From the NCBI RefSeq assembly GCF_006438725.1, contig NZ_RCZD01000007.1, positions 186,001 to 250,000 of the forward strand: 64,000 bases of DNA, in the 5' to 3' direction. Source of the stretch: Ewingella americana. GTDB taxonomy: Bacteria > Pseudomonadota > Gammaproteobacteria > Enterobacterales > Enterobacteriaceae. Below, piece by piece: positions 54,731 to 63,610 of this stretch. The position numbers were made by a program, and so were the translations under genes. The notes beneath the pieces were generated by a model. It had not been told where the DNA came from. It searched no databases and saw nothing but the letters and a program-made list of their open reading frames with translations. How positions within the stretch are numbered: position 1 is the first letter of the stretch; each line of letters begins with the position of its first letter.

Positions 54731-56893
54731 TTATTCGGCGATCACATACCCCATGATACGTTTCCAGCCGATCGTTTTTTTCTCAACATAAACACCCTGT
54801 AACTCTGGCGAGAAACCCGGCAGTAGATTGATGCCCTCTTCCAGCGCCATAAAGTAGCGCTGAACCGCCCCACCCCATATTTCTCCCGGCACCACACACA
54901 GCACACCCGGAGGGTAAGGTAGCGCGCCTTCGGCGGCAATGCGGCCTTCAGCCTCGCCAATGGCGACCAGCTCGACGTTATCGCGGATAAACTCGCTGTG
55001 GGCGTCCTGGGCATTCATCACCACTTTTGGGAACCCGGCCTGACGGAACATCTCTTTTTGCAGCTCTTTCACGTCAAAACTGACGTAAAGGTTGTGCATC
55101 TCCTGGCAGAGCTGACGGATGGTATAATTACGATATCTGTCTTCGTTTTTGCGGTACACCGTCGGCAGCACTTCGCTGAGTGGCGCATCTTCTTCGATGT
55201 AGCGCTCAAAGCGAGCGATCTCTTCGATCAGCAACTGCATTTTCGCTGGTGTCTCCGCCGGTGTCAGCAGGAACAGAATCGAGTTCAGATCGCATTTTTC
55301 CGGCACGATGCCGTTCTCACGCAAGAAGTTGGCAAGAATAGTGGCTGGAATACCAAACTCGGTGTATTGGCCACTATTCGCATCAATACCCGGCGTAGTC
55401 AGCAACAGTTTGCAGGGATCGACAAAATATTGCTTCTCGGCGTAGCCTTCAAAAGCGTGCCAGCGCTCACCCGGTACAAAGTCAAAGAAGCGCACATCAT
55501 TGGCCATCTTTTCAGTGTCATGATTCTGCCACGCAATGCCGTCAACCACCGGCGGTACAAACGGCAGGATCATCGAACACTGGTCGAGCAACATTTTGCG
55601 CGCTTCAATGCCGAGCTTCACGCACTCCATCCACATGTGCTTGCCGCTGCCTCCGGCATGAATACGCGCATTGACATCCAGCGCCGCAAACAGCGGATAA
55701 AACGGGCTGGTTGAGGCATGCATCATGAAAGCATTGTTAAGCTTCTTATGGCTGCAATGACGCTTCTGGCCTTTGATGTGGTTGTCTTTTTTGTGGATCT
55801 GCGAGGTCTGCGAGAACCCAGCCTGCTGCTTGTGAACTGACTGGGTGACGATAATTCCCGGGTCGTTCTCGTTGAGCTCCAGCAGCAGCGGCGAACACTG
55901 CTGCATCATCGGGATGAACTGCTCATAACCGACCCAGGCTGAGTCAAACAGGATGTAATCACACAGGTGACCGATTTTGTCCACCACCTGACGGGCGTTA
56001 TAAATGGTGCCGTCGTAAGTTCCGAGCTGAATAATCGCCAGGCGGAACGGGCGTTTTTCACCCGCGCGCTCCGGCGCAACCTCTTTAATTTGCTTACGAA
56101 GATAAGTTTCGTCGAAGCAGTCGGCGTCTATCCCGCCAATAAAACCAAACGGATTACGCGCAGTTTCCAAATAGACCGGCGTGGCACCTGCCTGCAACAG
56201 CGCACCGTGGTGATTAGATTTATGGTTATTACGGTCAAACAGCACCAGGTCATCACGGGTCAGCAGCGCGTTGGTCACCACTTTATTTGCAGCAGAGGTA
56301 CCGTTGAGCACGAAATAGGTTTTGTCCGCGCTGAACACTTTAGCCGCGTATTTCTGCGCATCTTTCGCCGAGCCTTCATGGATCAGTAAATCACCCAGTT
56401 TAACGTCCGCATTGCACATGTCAGAACGGAAAATGTTCGGGCCATAAAAATCATAAAACTGGCGCCCTGCCGGATGACGACGGAAAAATTCGCCGCCCTG
56501 ATGGCCGGGACAGGCAAAGGTCGAATTCTCCATCTCGACATATTTTTTCAGCGTGTCGAAAAATGGCGGGAATAGCGCTTCTTCATAGACCTGCGCGGCA
56601 GACTCAATCTGCGCGGCATAAAATGCCTGATTGGCATCAGAGAGTGCGATCACGCCTTTCAGCACGGACAAATAATCCGGGGAAACCTGCTCGGTTCCCT
56701 GAACTGCAACAAACGCCGGAATACCAAATCCCAGCGCGTCTATTTCTGCCAGCCGGCCGCTGTTTAAATCCCCCACGGAGATAATAATGGCAGCGACGTC
56801 AGCATAATCGGCACGACGCAGATCCACGACGATACGGTGAGATTCAAGGTAAGGGGCCACGGAGGCACTTGCTGCAATTTTCAAAAGTTTCAT
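54731..56893 (-). CDS. speC: Ornithine decarboxylase, biosynthetic
   Basis: PLP enzyme making putrescine from ornithine. The 720 aa compare with 711 in E. coli and align over the whole length. The wing domain (about 1-105), then the PLP core with the lysine in SVHKQQAGFSQTSQ (near 356), and the C-terminal domain with GALPYPPGVLCVVPGE. I start at MKLLKIAASASVAPYL; an in-frame TTG four codons earlier is less likely. speF (the inducible enzyme) is close in sequence, but the position by mltC and tRNA-Phe points to speC. Confidence 0.93.
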   Translation of the reverse strand: MKLLKIAASASVAPYLESHRIVVDLRRADYADVAAIIISVGDLNSGRLAEIDALGFGIPAFVAVQGTEQVSPDYLSVLKGVIALSDANQAFYAAQIESAAQVYEEALFPPFFDTLKKYVEMENSTFACPGHQGGEFFRRHPAGRQFYDFYGPNIFRSDMCNADVKLGDLLIHEGSAKDAQKYAAKVFSADKTYFVLNGTSAANKVVTNALLTRDDLVLFDRNNHKSNHHGALLQAGATPVYLETARNPFGFIGGIDADCFDETYLRKQIKEVAPERAGEKRPFRLAIIQLGTYDGTIYNARQVVDKIGHLCDYILFDSAWVGYEQFIPMMQQCSPLLLELNENDPGIIVTQSVHKQQAGFSQTSQIHKKDNHIKGQKRHCSHKKLNNAFMMHASTSPFYPLFAALDVNARIHAGGSGKHMWMECVKLGIEARKMLLDQCSMILPFVPPVVDGIAWQNHDTEKMANDVRFFDFVPGERWHAFEGYAEKQYFVDPCKLLLTTPGIDANSGQYTEFGIPATILANFLRENGIVPEKCDLNSILFLLTPAETPAKMQLLIEEIARFERYIEEDAPLSEVLPTVYRKNEDRYRNYTIRQLCQEMHNLYVSFDVKELQKEMFRQAGFPKVVMNAQDAHSEFIRDNVELVAIGEAEGRIAAEGALPYPPGVLCVVPGEIWGGAVQRYFMALEEGINLLPGFSPELQGVYVEKKTIGWKRIMGYVIAE

Positions 56894-57533
56894 TAAGACT
56901 CTCAAACGGTTAAGTAAGAGGGTGTGCCAGTTAGCACGGCAATGAGCAGGTTCGTACGTCGTAAAGTAAAAGCGCGCAGATCCGGCCCGGCAAAGTGACG
57001 CTGGCGTGAGCGAGATATCAGGCGCGAAAGCACAATGCCAGCAGGCAAAGGGGAAACGAGTCAGGAATCAGGCTCAACCACGTCTGATAGACATCAGTAA
57101 AATCAGAGAAGGCTCTGTTTTTAATCATGCCTAACAGCGAGCAAGGTAGCCTTACCGCATGAAAGGAGCTGCAAAGGGAGAAAAACAGGAAATGCGAGGT
57201 CCACAGCACCTGGAAGAGGTCATCAGCGATGTTTTACGCTTACAGAAAGCGTGATGTGATAAGCCGGCCATGCCGCAACCCTCTTGAGCTGTCGCGAGAA
57301 AAAGGAAACATCTCAGTCAATAAATCGCCGCAATAATGGCATCATTCTCCCCCCGGTACAAGCCTGTAAAGTCGCCATTTTTCTAACAAAATGCTACATT
57401 TTTAACCCCTTAATTTGACTGCAATTCCTCCGCGATCCTGCGGTTACCGAACATTTCCCCATCGTCATTGCCCGGCCATTGCGTTAAAAATCAGCATTCA
57501 GACGATCTGGCACGCGCTTACAGAAAAAAGCCG
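56894..57533. promoter_or_regulatory. speC leader region
   Basis: A 640-bp gap between speC and the tRNA promoter. It must hold the speC promoter and a long leader. A 36-codon minus frame (57128-57018, MIKNRAFSDFTDVYQTWLSL) can be read, but it has no clear ribosome site and I know no homologue. Nothing else is recognised. Confidence 0.35.
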
Positions 57534-57562
57534 TTGACGACACACAGCCAATACGGTTTAAT
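57534..57562 (+). promoter_or_regulatory. Promoter of tRNA-Phe
   Basis: -35 TTGACG (57534-57539), 17-bp spacer, -10 TTTAAT (57557-57562), then a GC-rich discriminator GCGCCGCG before the tRNA. This is the form of stringently controlled stable-RNA promoters. Confidence 0.8.
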
Positions 57563-57572
57563 GCGCCGCGTT

Positions 57573-57648
57573 GCCCGGATAGCTCAGTCGGTAGAGCAAG
57601 GGATTGAAAATCCCTGTGTCCTTGGTTCGATTCCGAGTCCGGGCACCA
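57573..57648 (+). tRNA. pheV: tRNA-Phe (GAA)
   Basis: A 76-nt cloverleaf: acceptor GCCCGGA/TCCGGGC, D-loop AGCTCAGTCGGTAGAGCA, anticodon loop TTGAAAA with GAA at 57606-57608, TTCGATT T-loop and encoded CCA. The place next to speC matches pheV of E. coli, a known landing site for genomic islands. The accessory genes start just after it. Confidence 0.97.
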
Positions 57649-57657
57649 TCTTTAAAG

Positions 57658-57683
57658 AAACCAGCCTAAGGGCTGGTTTTTTG
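57658..57683 (+). terminator. Terminator of tRNA-Phe
   Basis: ACCAGCC-TAAG-GGCTGGT then six T, ten bases after the tRNA 3' end. Confidence 0.85.
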
Positions 57684-58460
57684 CTTTCTGAGAGATGGAC
57701 TCTTCATCGGACTCCATTCCATTATTCATCTCATCCTGAGACTCACCTTCAACAAACTCCAGAGTAACCGAAACAATTGAGTGCCCCTCATAGCGTCGGC
57801 AGTACTCTTTTCATCTTGGTATAGCCACCAACATTTGCCTTTTTCAGGGTAGCATAATCATTATTATATCAATGCCCGAGAAAGTTGGGGGTATCAGTCA
57901 GAGAAATACCCTGATTTTCTGACATCCCTGCTTGCAGGCATTATATTGACCACAGTGATATCGCATCATATATCTATAGTTTTAGTCGGCATTTAGACTT
58001 TAAATGGAAAGCACCTATAAACAATGTAAAATTCCTACAAAGACAGAAATATCAGACAGAAAATTCTTAACAAACTTACTTTGTAAAATATTGAAATATA
58101 TTTTTTAAAAAATATTACCGACAATTTTAAATGCTTGTGGCTTCATAAAAAAGCACTCACTTGCCTTTAACACCAAACGGAGTAAGCCTTTTCTTTTCCA
58201 CCCCCACGCTATCAACGTTCTGAAACCGCACATTCCTCACAGTAAAGGGAAACAACTTACATGCTTAACTCTCTCAGTTAGTATTGATTAATTTGAGTTA
58301 AGGAATATCATGTTTCAGTAAGAACCTCGTTAACCAGAAATTAACCGATAATGAGTGCATCTTAATTTAATACCGTTTGTGGCCTTGCAGGAAGCAACGC
58401 TCTCTATTTTCTGCTTGTCGCAATATATACCCATCCTAACCGCAAGCAGGGAAATTAAAC
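57684..58460. other. AT-rich spacer after tRNA-Phe
   Basis: No intact gene. The first 130 bp can be read on the minus strand as a frame ending at the tRNA terminator (YEGHSIVSVTLEFVEGESQD and onward), stopped upstream by TGA; it may be a scrap of a lost island gene. From about 57900 to 58440 the DNA is very AT-rich, with no frames longer than 60 codons. The tssB promoter must lie here. I see no repeat of the tRNA 3' end to mark an attachment site. Confidence 0.4.
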
Positions 58461-58958
58461 ATGTCCAACAGCTTCCAGAATGAAATTCCGAAAGCGCGCG
58501 TTAACATCAAACTTGATTTACACACAGGTGGTTCACAGAAGAAAGTTGAATTGCCGTTAAAATTAATGGTAATGGGCGATTACAGTAACGGAAAAGAAAA
58601 ACGTCCGTTATCCGAACGCGAAAAAGTTAACATTAATAAGAATAACTTTAACAGCGTCCTCGCTGAATGCAGCCCGTCATTAAACCTGACCGTTGAAAAT
58701 ACCCTGACCGGCGATCATAGCCAAGAAAGTATCAGGCTGAGCTTCAAAGAGATGAAAGATTTCGAGCCTGAGCAGGTCGCACGCCAAATTCCTCAGCTGC
58801 GAGCTATGCTGGCGATGCGTAATTTATTACGCGATCTCAAATCCAACCTTTTAGACAACGCCACCTTCCGTAAAGAACTCGAAACCATCCTTAAAGATGA
58901 CCATCTGAGTGACGACTTACGTAATGAACTGGCGGCTCTGGCCCCGAAAGACGCTTAA
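58461..58958 (+). CDS. tssB: T6SS contractile sheath small subunit TssB
   Basis: VipA/ImpB-family protein that, with TssC, forms the contractile tail sheath of type VI secretion. The 165 aa fit the family. It begins with the usual IPKARVNIKLDLHTGGSQKK and LPLKLMVMGDY; the C-terminal helix contains NLLRDLKSNLLDNATFRKEL. AGGGA lies before the ATG. First gene of the locus, 36 bp before tssC. The rest of a working T6SS is missing in the window, so function is doubtful. Confidence 0.93.
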   Translation: MSNSFQNEIPKARVNIKLDLHTGGSQKKVELPLKLMVMGDYSNGKEKRPLSEREKVNINKNNFNSVLAECSPSLNLTVENTLTGDHSQESIRLSFKEMKDFEPEQVARQIPQLRAMLAMRNLLRDLKSNLLDNATFRKELETILKDDHLSDDLRNELAALAPKDA

Positions 58959-58993
58959 CCCTTCCTGAACCGGATTAACCTGAGACTATGCTC

Positions 58994-60535
58994 ATGTCTG
59001 TTAACACAGAAAATAATCATGAAAGCCGCACCACCGTGCTGGAACGTGCCGACGCAGGAAGTGTTTATGCGTCATTGTTTGAAAAAATCAACCTGACTCC
59101 GGTCTCTTCACTGGGTGACGTGAACGTCTTCCAGGACAACCAGGCGATGTCTGATGTTACTACCGACGAGCGCGTAACCGCTGCGGTGCAGGTGTTTCTC
59201 GAACGCCTGAAGCAGTCAGGTCAGAAAGTTGAACGTCTGGATAAAACCCTGCTGGACGGCCATATCGCGATGCTCGACGAGCAGATCAGCCGTCAGTTGG
59301 ATATGGTCATGCACCACCCGGATTTCCAGCGCGTTGAATCGGGCTGGCGTGGTCTGAAATTCCTGATCGATCGCACCGATTTCCGTCAGAACGTGAAAAT
59401 TGAACTGCTGGACGTATCCAAAGACGACCTGCGTCAGGATTTCGAAGATTGCCCGGAAATCATCCAGAGCGGCCTGTACCGTCACACCTACATTCAGGAA
59501 TATGACACACCGGGTGGCGAGCCGATCGGTTCTGTGATCTCCAACTACGAGTTTGATGCGAGCGCACAAGATATCGCGCTGCTGCGTAACATCTCTAAAG
59601 TGTCTGCGGCGGCGCACATGCCGTTTGTCGGCTCCGTCGGCCCTAAATTCTTCCTGAAAGAGTCCATGGAAGAAGTGGCTGCCATCAAAGATATCGGCAA
59701 CTACTTTGACCGCGCCGAGTATATCAAGTGGAAATCCTTCCGTGATTCCGATGACTCTCGCTACATCGGTCTGACCATGCCGCGCGTGCTTGGCCGTCTG
59801 CCTTATGGCCCGGACACCGTACCGGTTCGCAGCTTCAACTACGTTGAAGAAGTGAAAGGCCCGGATCACGAGAAATACCTGTGGACCAACGCCGCATTTG
59901 CATTTGCTGCCAACATGATGAAAAGCTTCATCAAAAACGGCTGGTGTGTGCAAATCCGTGGCCCACAGGCTGGTGGCGCTGTGACTGACCTGCCAATCCA
60001 CCTGTACGACCTGGGTACCGGCAATCAGGTGAAAATCCCGTCTGAAATAATGATCCCTGAAACTCGTGAATTTGAGTTTGCCAATCTGGGCTTCATCCCG
60101 TTGTCTTACTACAAAAACCGCGACTACTCGTGCTTCTTCTCCGCAAACTCTGCGCAGAAGCCAGCGTTGTATGACACTGCTGATGCCACCGCCAACAGCC
60201 GTATTAATGCCCGTCTGCCATACATCTTCCTGCTGTCACGCATCGCGCATTACCTGAAATTGATTCAGCGCGAAAACATCGGTACCACTAAAGATCGCCG
60301 CCTGCTGGAGCTGGAACTGAATACCTGGGTTCGCACGCTGGTGACTGAAATGACCGATCCGGGCGATGACCTTCAGGCCTCTCACCCACTGCGCGACGCC
60401 AAAGTGACCGTAGAAGATATTGAAGACAATCCGGGCTTCTTCCGCGTGAAACTCTACGCCGTCCCACACTTCCAGGTGGAAGGCATGGACGTGAATCTGT
60501 CATTGGTTTCTCAGATGCCAAAGGCTAAGGCATAA
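58994..60535 (+). CDS. tssC: T6SS contractile sheath large subunit TssC
   Basis: VipB/ImpC/EvpB family sheath protein, partner of TssB. I use the second ATG (MSVNTENNHESR), 513 aa, since the weak GAG is better spaced for it; the first ATG two codons earlier is possible. The sheath signature is whole: ESGWRGLKFLIDRT, ISKVSAAAHMPFVGSVGP and GRLPYGPDTVPVRSF. The C-terminus ends LVSQMPKAKA. The frame is intact. Confidence 0.94.
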   Translation: MSVNTENNHESRTTVLERADAGSVYASLFEKINLTPVSSLGDVNVFQDNQAMSDVTTDERVTAAVQVFLERLKQSGQKVERLDKTLLDGHIAMLDEQISRQLDMVMHHPDFQRVESGWRGLKFLIDRTDFRQNVKIELLDVSKDDLRQDFEDCPEIIQSGLYRHTYIQEYDTPGGEPIGSVISNYEFDASAQDIALLRNISKVSAAAHMPFVGSVGPKFFLKESMEEVAAIKDIGNYFDRAEYIKWKSFRDSDDSRYIGLTMPRVLGRLPYGPDTVPVRSFNYVEEVKGPDHEKYLWTNAAFAFAANMMKSFIKNGWCVQIRGPQAGGAVTDLPIHLYDLGTGNQVKIPSEIMIPETREFEFANLGFIPLSYYKNRDYSCFFSANSAQKPALYDTADATANSRINARLPYIFLLSRIAHYLKLIQRENIGTTKDRRLLELELNTWVRTLVTEMTDPGDDLQASHPLRDAKVTVEDIEDNPGFFRVKLYAVPHFQVEGMDVNLSLVSQMPKAKA

Positions 60536-60546
60536 ACGGAGATACG

Positions 60547-60790
60547 ATGAAAATTTATCGTCCGCTATCAGCGCGTTCAGGAAAATCTTCACCCAAGAGA
60601 GACCGATGAACATGGCGATTATCGCTGGTAGAACCCGTTTTACGTTACTGATGCTGGCAATACGGCGCCGGATATCACTAACAACACCTGGCGGGTGGTA
60701 CTGAGCCGTGACGACCTCGATCCGGACAAAGCGCGTCAGATTGAATTGAATAATCAGGGGATGACGCTGTTGCCCCTGAAGGATAAATGA
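60547..60790 (+). pseudogene. T6SS gene scraps: tssK start fused to an unknown C-terminus
   Basis: A proper ribosome site (ACGGAG) precedes an ATG that reads MKIYRPL, the N-terminus usual for TssK, but the frame leaves that family at once and stops after 20 codons (60607-60609). In another frame lies NPFYVTDAGNTAPDITNNTW to LNNQGMTLLPLKDK (60632-60790), ended by TGA and interrupted upstream by a TAG (60629-60631). The second part looks like the end of some secretion protein; its WRVVLSRDDLDPDK text could be TssJ-like, but I cannot confirm it. A large deletion joining the two ends would explain this. Confidence 0.6.
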
Positions 60791-60791
60791 T

Positions 60792-61217
60792 ATGCCTCAG
60801 CCCTCCCTCTACGAAATGCTGCTCGGCAACTTTGCCGGCGGCCTCAGCCTCCATCAGGTCAGTGAAGACAATCAGGTGATCCTGTCGGTACTCGATAACA
60901 TGCAGCGCATTCTCAACTGCCGCGCGGGTACGCTCAGCCATCTGCCAGATTACGGCCTGCCGGATATGAGCAAAATCTTGCAGGGGATGCCCGGCACGGC
61001 GCACTCCCTGCTGACCACGCTGTCTGACACGCTGCTGAAATATGAGCCACGGCTGAAAAGCCTCAACGTTGTACTGCTGCCGCAATCCATGCCGGGGCAT
61101 CTGGAATATGGCATCGACGCCGAGCTGAAAGAGTTCGGGCTGGTGCGCTTTGGCACCGCGTTTATGCCGGAAGGCCGGGTGCTGATCCGCCACCTGAAAC
61201 AACAGAATTACGTTTGA
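60792..61217 (+). CDS. tssE: T6SS baseplate protein TssE (gp25-like)
   Basis: Lysozyme-like gp25 baseplate subunit, 141 aa. It reads MPQPSLYEMLLGNFAGGLSL, then SHLPDYGLPDMSKILQGMPG, a family mark, and FGTAFMPEGRVLIRH at the end. It starts two bases after the scraps and is followed 33 bp on by the vasL pseudogene. The frame is intact. Confidence 0.88.
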   Translation: MPQPSLYEMLLGNFAGGLSLHQVSEDNQVILSVLDNMQRILNCRAGTLSHLPDYGLPDMSKILQGMPGTAHSLLTTLSDTLLKYEPRLKSLNVVLLPQSMPGHLEYGIDAELKEFGLVRFGTAFMPEGRVLIRHLKQQNYV

Positions 61218-61250
61218 TCATCAACACGATGCACCAGAAAGGAATCGACC

Positions 61251-62606
61251 ATGTCTACTGACCGCCAACTGCGCACCGGGGGCGACCCGCGTGCGCTGGC
61301 CGACTACGGCGCTTTACGCGAAGAACTGAGCAAATTGACCCATCCGGCGCGCCCGGATGTGGACTGGAAAAAAGTGGAGCAGCTGTGTCTTAGCCTGTTC
61401 CAGCAAAATGGCATCGAGCTGCAAACCGCGTCGTGGTACACGCAGGCCAGAACGCAGTTAGTTGGCCTTTTCGGGCTGAACGAGGGATTGGCAGTTATTG
61501 AAGCGCTGGTCTCGCGCCAGTGGGCCGGGCTGTGGCCACAGCCGGTGCATGCGCGTATGGAGATCCTCTCCGGTCTGAGCCAAAGGTTGCAGCAGACGCT
61601 GCGCAGTATCACGCTGGAATATTGTGATTTGCCGCAAATCTATCAGGCGGAGAAACTGATCAATGCACTGTGTGATGTGCTGCAACGCCTGGAGCTTAAA
61701 CACGCCAGCCAGTTGTCAGCCCTGAGCACCCTGATGCGTAGCGCCGCCATCAGACTGGAAAATATGCACGCCAGCACTGACTCAGCCGTCGTGCTGCCTG
61801 CAACGGTGAAGACCGCAGGGCGGGAATGGGCAGGCGATAACCGCGAGCCCTGGGTGTATGTCGGGCACGCCGAAACGGTGGATCCGCAGGTGCGGATCTC
61901 CTGCGCTGCTGTCGCTAAACGCCCAATTCAGTGGAAAGGCTTTGTGGCAGGCGTGGTGATCACAGTATTGGTCGGCAGCGGTATTACTGCGGGCGTGAAC
62001 GCGTTTTATCATCCACCTGCCGGGGAACAGCTTCTGGCGACACTGCCGGTTCTGCCGAAACCGCTCAATGGGCAGGCGCTGGAGACACTGAAAAACCGCG
62101 AGGCCGAGATGTTGAGCCGTGAAGCGCCAGCGCTGATTGCCGCCACGCAGCGGCAAACCAGTCAACTGGCAAGACTGTCGCCACGCTGGGCACAGGATAC
62201 CGGCACACAGCTGGTCAATCAGACACACGTCCTGTGGCCGGATAACCCAGCCACAGCAACATTGGCAAAAAACTGGGCTCAGCAGATCAACGCCAACGCA
62301 ACTCCGCTGGCAGACCTCAACGGCTGACACTCAGCCAGCACGCAGTTACAGCAGTTGGCGGATAAGTTAAACGGATTAGATGAACAGCGCGGCAAATATA
62401 TGACCGTGTCTCAACTGAAATCCTCGGTATTTGCCATTCAGCAGGCGCTGAACAGTTCCACGCCGGTGGAAGAATCACTGAGGAAATTAGCTGAAATGCA
62501 GCAGCAAAAAAATGAAGTCTCGCCTCAGTTGCAATGGCAGTTAGATAATCAGTTTATGCAGTTACTTAACCGCTATGTCTTGCTGATGCCACCACCCCAA
62601 TCCTGA
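61251..62606 (+). pseudogene. vasL: VasL-like T6SS protein with in-frame stop
   Basis: T6SS accessory protein with an ImpA_N domain (about 10-130; WYTQARTQLVGLFGLNEGL and WAGLWPQPVHARMEIL), one membrane span near residue 231 (VAGVVITVLVGSGITAGV) and a VasL C-terminal domain. A TGA at codon 359 (62325-62327) cuts it. The same frame goes on as HSASTQLQQLADKLNGLDEQ and GKYMTVSQLKSSVFAIQQAL to 62606, typical VasL text, so the stop is probably a nonsense mutation, likely a lost Trp codon (inferred). Read whole it would be 451 aa. Confidence 0.85.
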
Positions 62607-62674
62607 CTGACTCCCCTCATTTAATCGAATAATCGAAAGGCCCATCCCGCTGTCATGAGAGAGCATAAAAACAC

Positions 62675-63466
62675 TCAGAATGTGTAATTTATAGCCAGCG
62701 TGGTGTCAACTTCATCCTGACGTTGGATAATAGGGCTTTCAGCCACCTTATCACTCAAACGGGTATACTCGGCGTTGATGCCAAGGCCCCATTGCCGGGT
62801 ATATTGGTGGCTCCACGAGAGTGAGAGCAACCCACCGTAGAGCCCGCCGGCAGCCTGATATTGCCGATAACCGGACTCCTGACTCTGCTTCGCATTGACG
62901 CCATAGAATATCTGGTTGTTACGGGCATCTCCGAACAGCGTCGTTGCCTGTAGCGCAAGAAGATCCGATGTATTCTGGAACAACACGCCTGTCACCGATG
63001 GCTGATACTGCACGCCCTGGCTATCAGTGAGCGGCAAGATGGCTTTGGCCTCCACCGATATCCAGGGGGAAAACTGCCAGCCAAGCGCCATTGACGTATT
63101 CACAGCCCCTTTGATACTCCCCATCCCGTTAAGATTGTCTGCCCCATCGCGCCATGCCGAATTTTTATCATCACGGCCAAAGGCGTACCCCAGCACATGC
63201 TCAAAATAGATGCCCGATGACGTTTGCAGGTCATACCCCACCCCCTTTTGTGTATCGATAAAAAACGCGCCAGAACGCGCCTGAACTAAAGGCAATAATG
63301 TCCACCGTCGCTCATCCGACCCGCTGTAGCGTGGGGTATTTTGTGCGGCAAGGCCTACTGTAAAGGTATCCTGAGCGGCAGCTGTATTATCGTCGGCATA
63401 TGCGTTAGTCAGCGTAACGCCGTAGAGAAGGGCGGTGGAATAAAAAGCGATGTCACGCACGTTCAT
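62675..63466 (-). CDS. MipA/OmpV family outer-membrane protein
   Basis: Outer-membrane beta-barrel of the MltA-interacting (MipA/OmpV) family. The 263 aa start with a signal peptide ending AYA-DD. YSGSDERRWTLLPLVQARSG, GVGYDLQTSSGIYFEHVLGY and LTDSQGVQYQ are family marks, and the protein ends in a typical porin Phe (LAINYTF). AAGGA precedes the start. It is convergent with vasL and divergent from the pump adaptor gene. Role here unknown; some members take part in peptidoglycan or stress response. Confidence 0.88.
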   Translation of the reverse strand: MNVRDIAFYSTALLYGVTLTNAYADDNTAAAQDTFTVGLAAQNTPRYSGSDERRWTLLPLVQARSGAFFIDTQKGVGYDLQTSSGIYFEHVLGYAFGRDDKNSAWRDGADNLNGMGSIKGAVNTSMALGWQFSPWISVEAKAILPLTDSQGVQYQPSVTGVLFQNTSDLLALQATTLFGDARNNQIFYGVNAKQSQESGYRQYQAAGGLYGGLLSLSWSHQYTRQWGLGINAEYTRLSDKVAESPIIQRQDEVDTTLAINYTF

Positions 63467-63610
63467 GCTGGTTCCTTATACTTTCGATTGCAGGTGCTGA
63501 TCTTGTTAGCGCAAGGATATTCAGTATCTTGACCGTTCCTTGAGAATTTATACATCAAATCTGGATAACAACCGTGTTCAATCCTGATATCTGCTTTCAG
63601 GGTTAAAATC

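Noticed and set aside
57468..57767. 99-codon frame over tRNA-Phe and its terminator
   Set aside because: It runs through a tRNA gene and its hairpin; not a protein gene.
58461..62606. A complete or new type VI system
   Set aside because: Only tssB, tssC, tssE and a broken vasL are present, plus scraps; no tssF, tssG, tssM, clpV, hcp or vgrG in the window.
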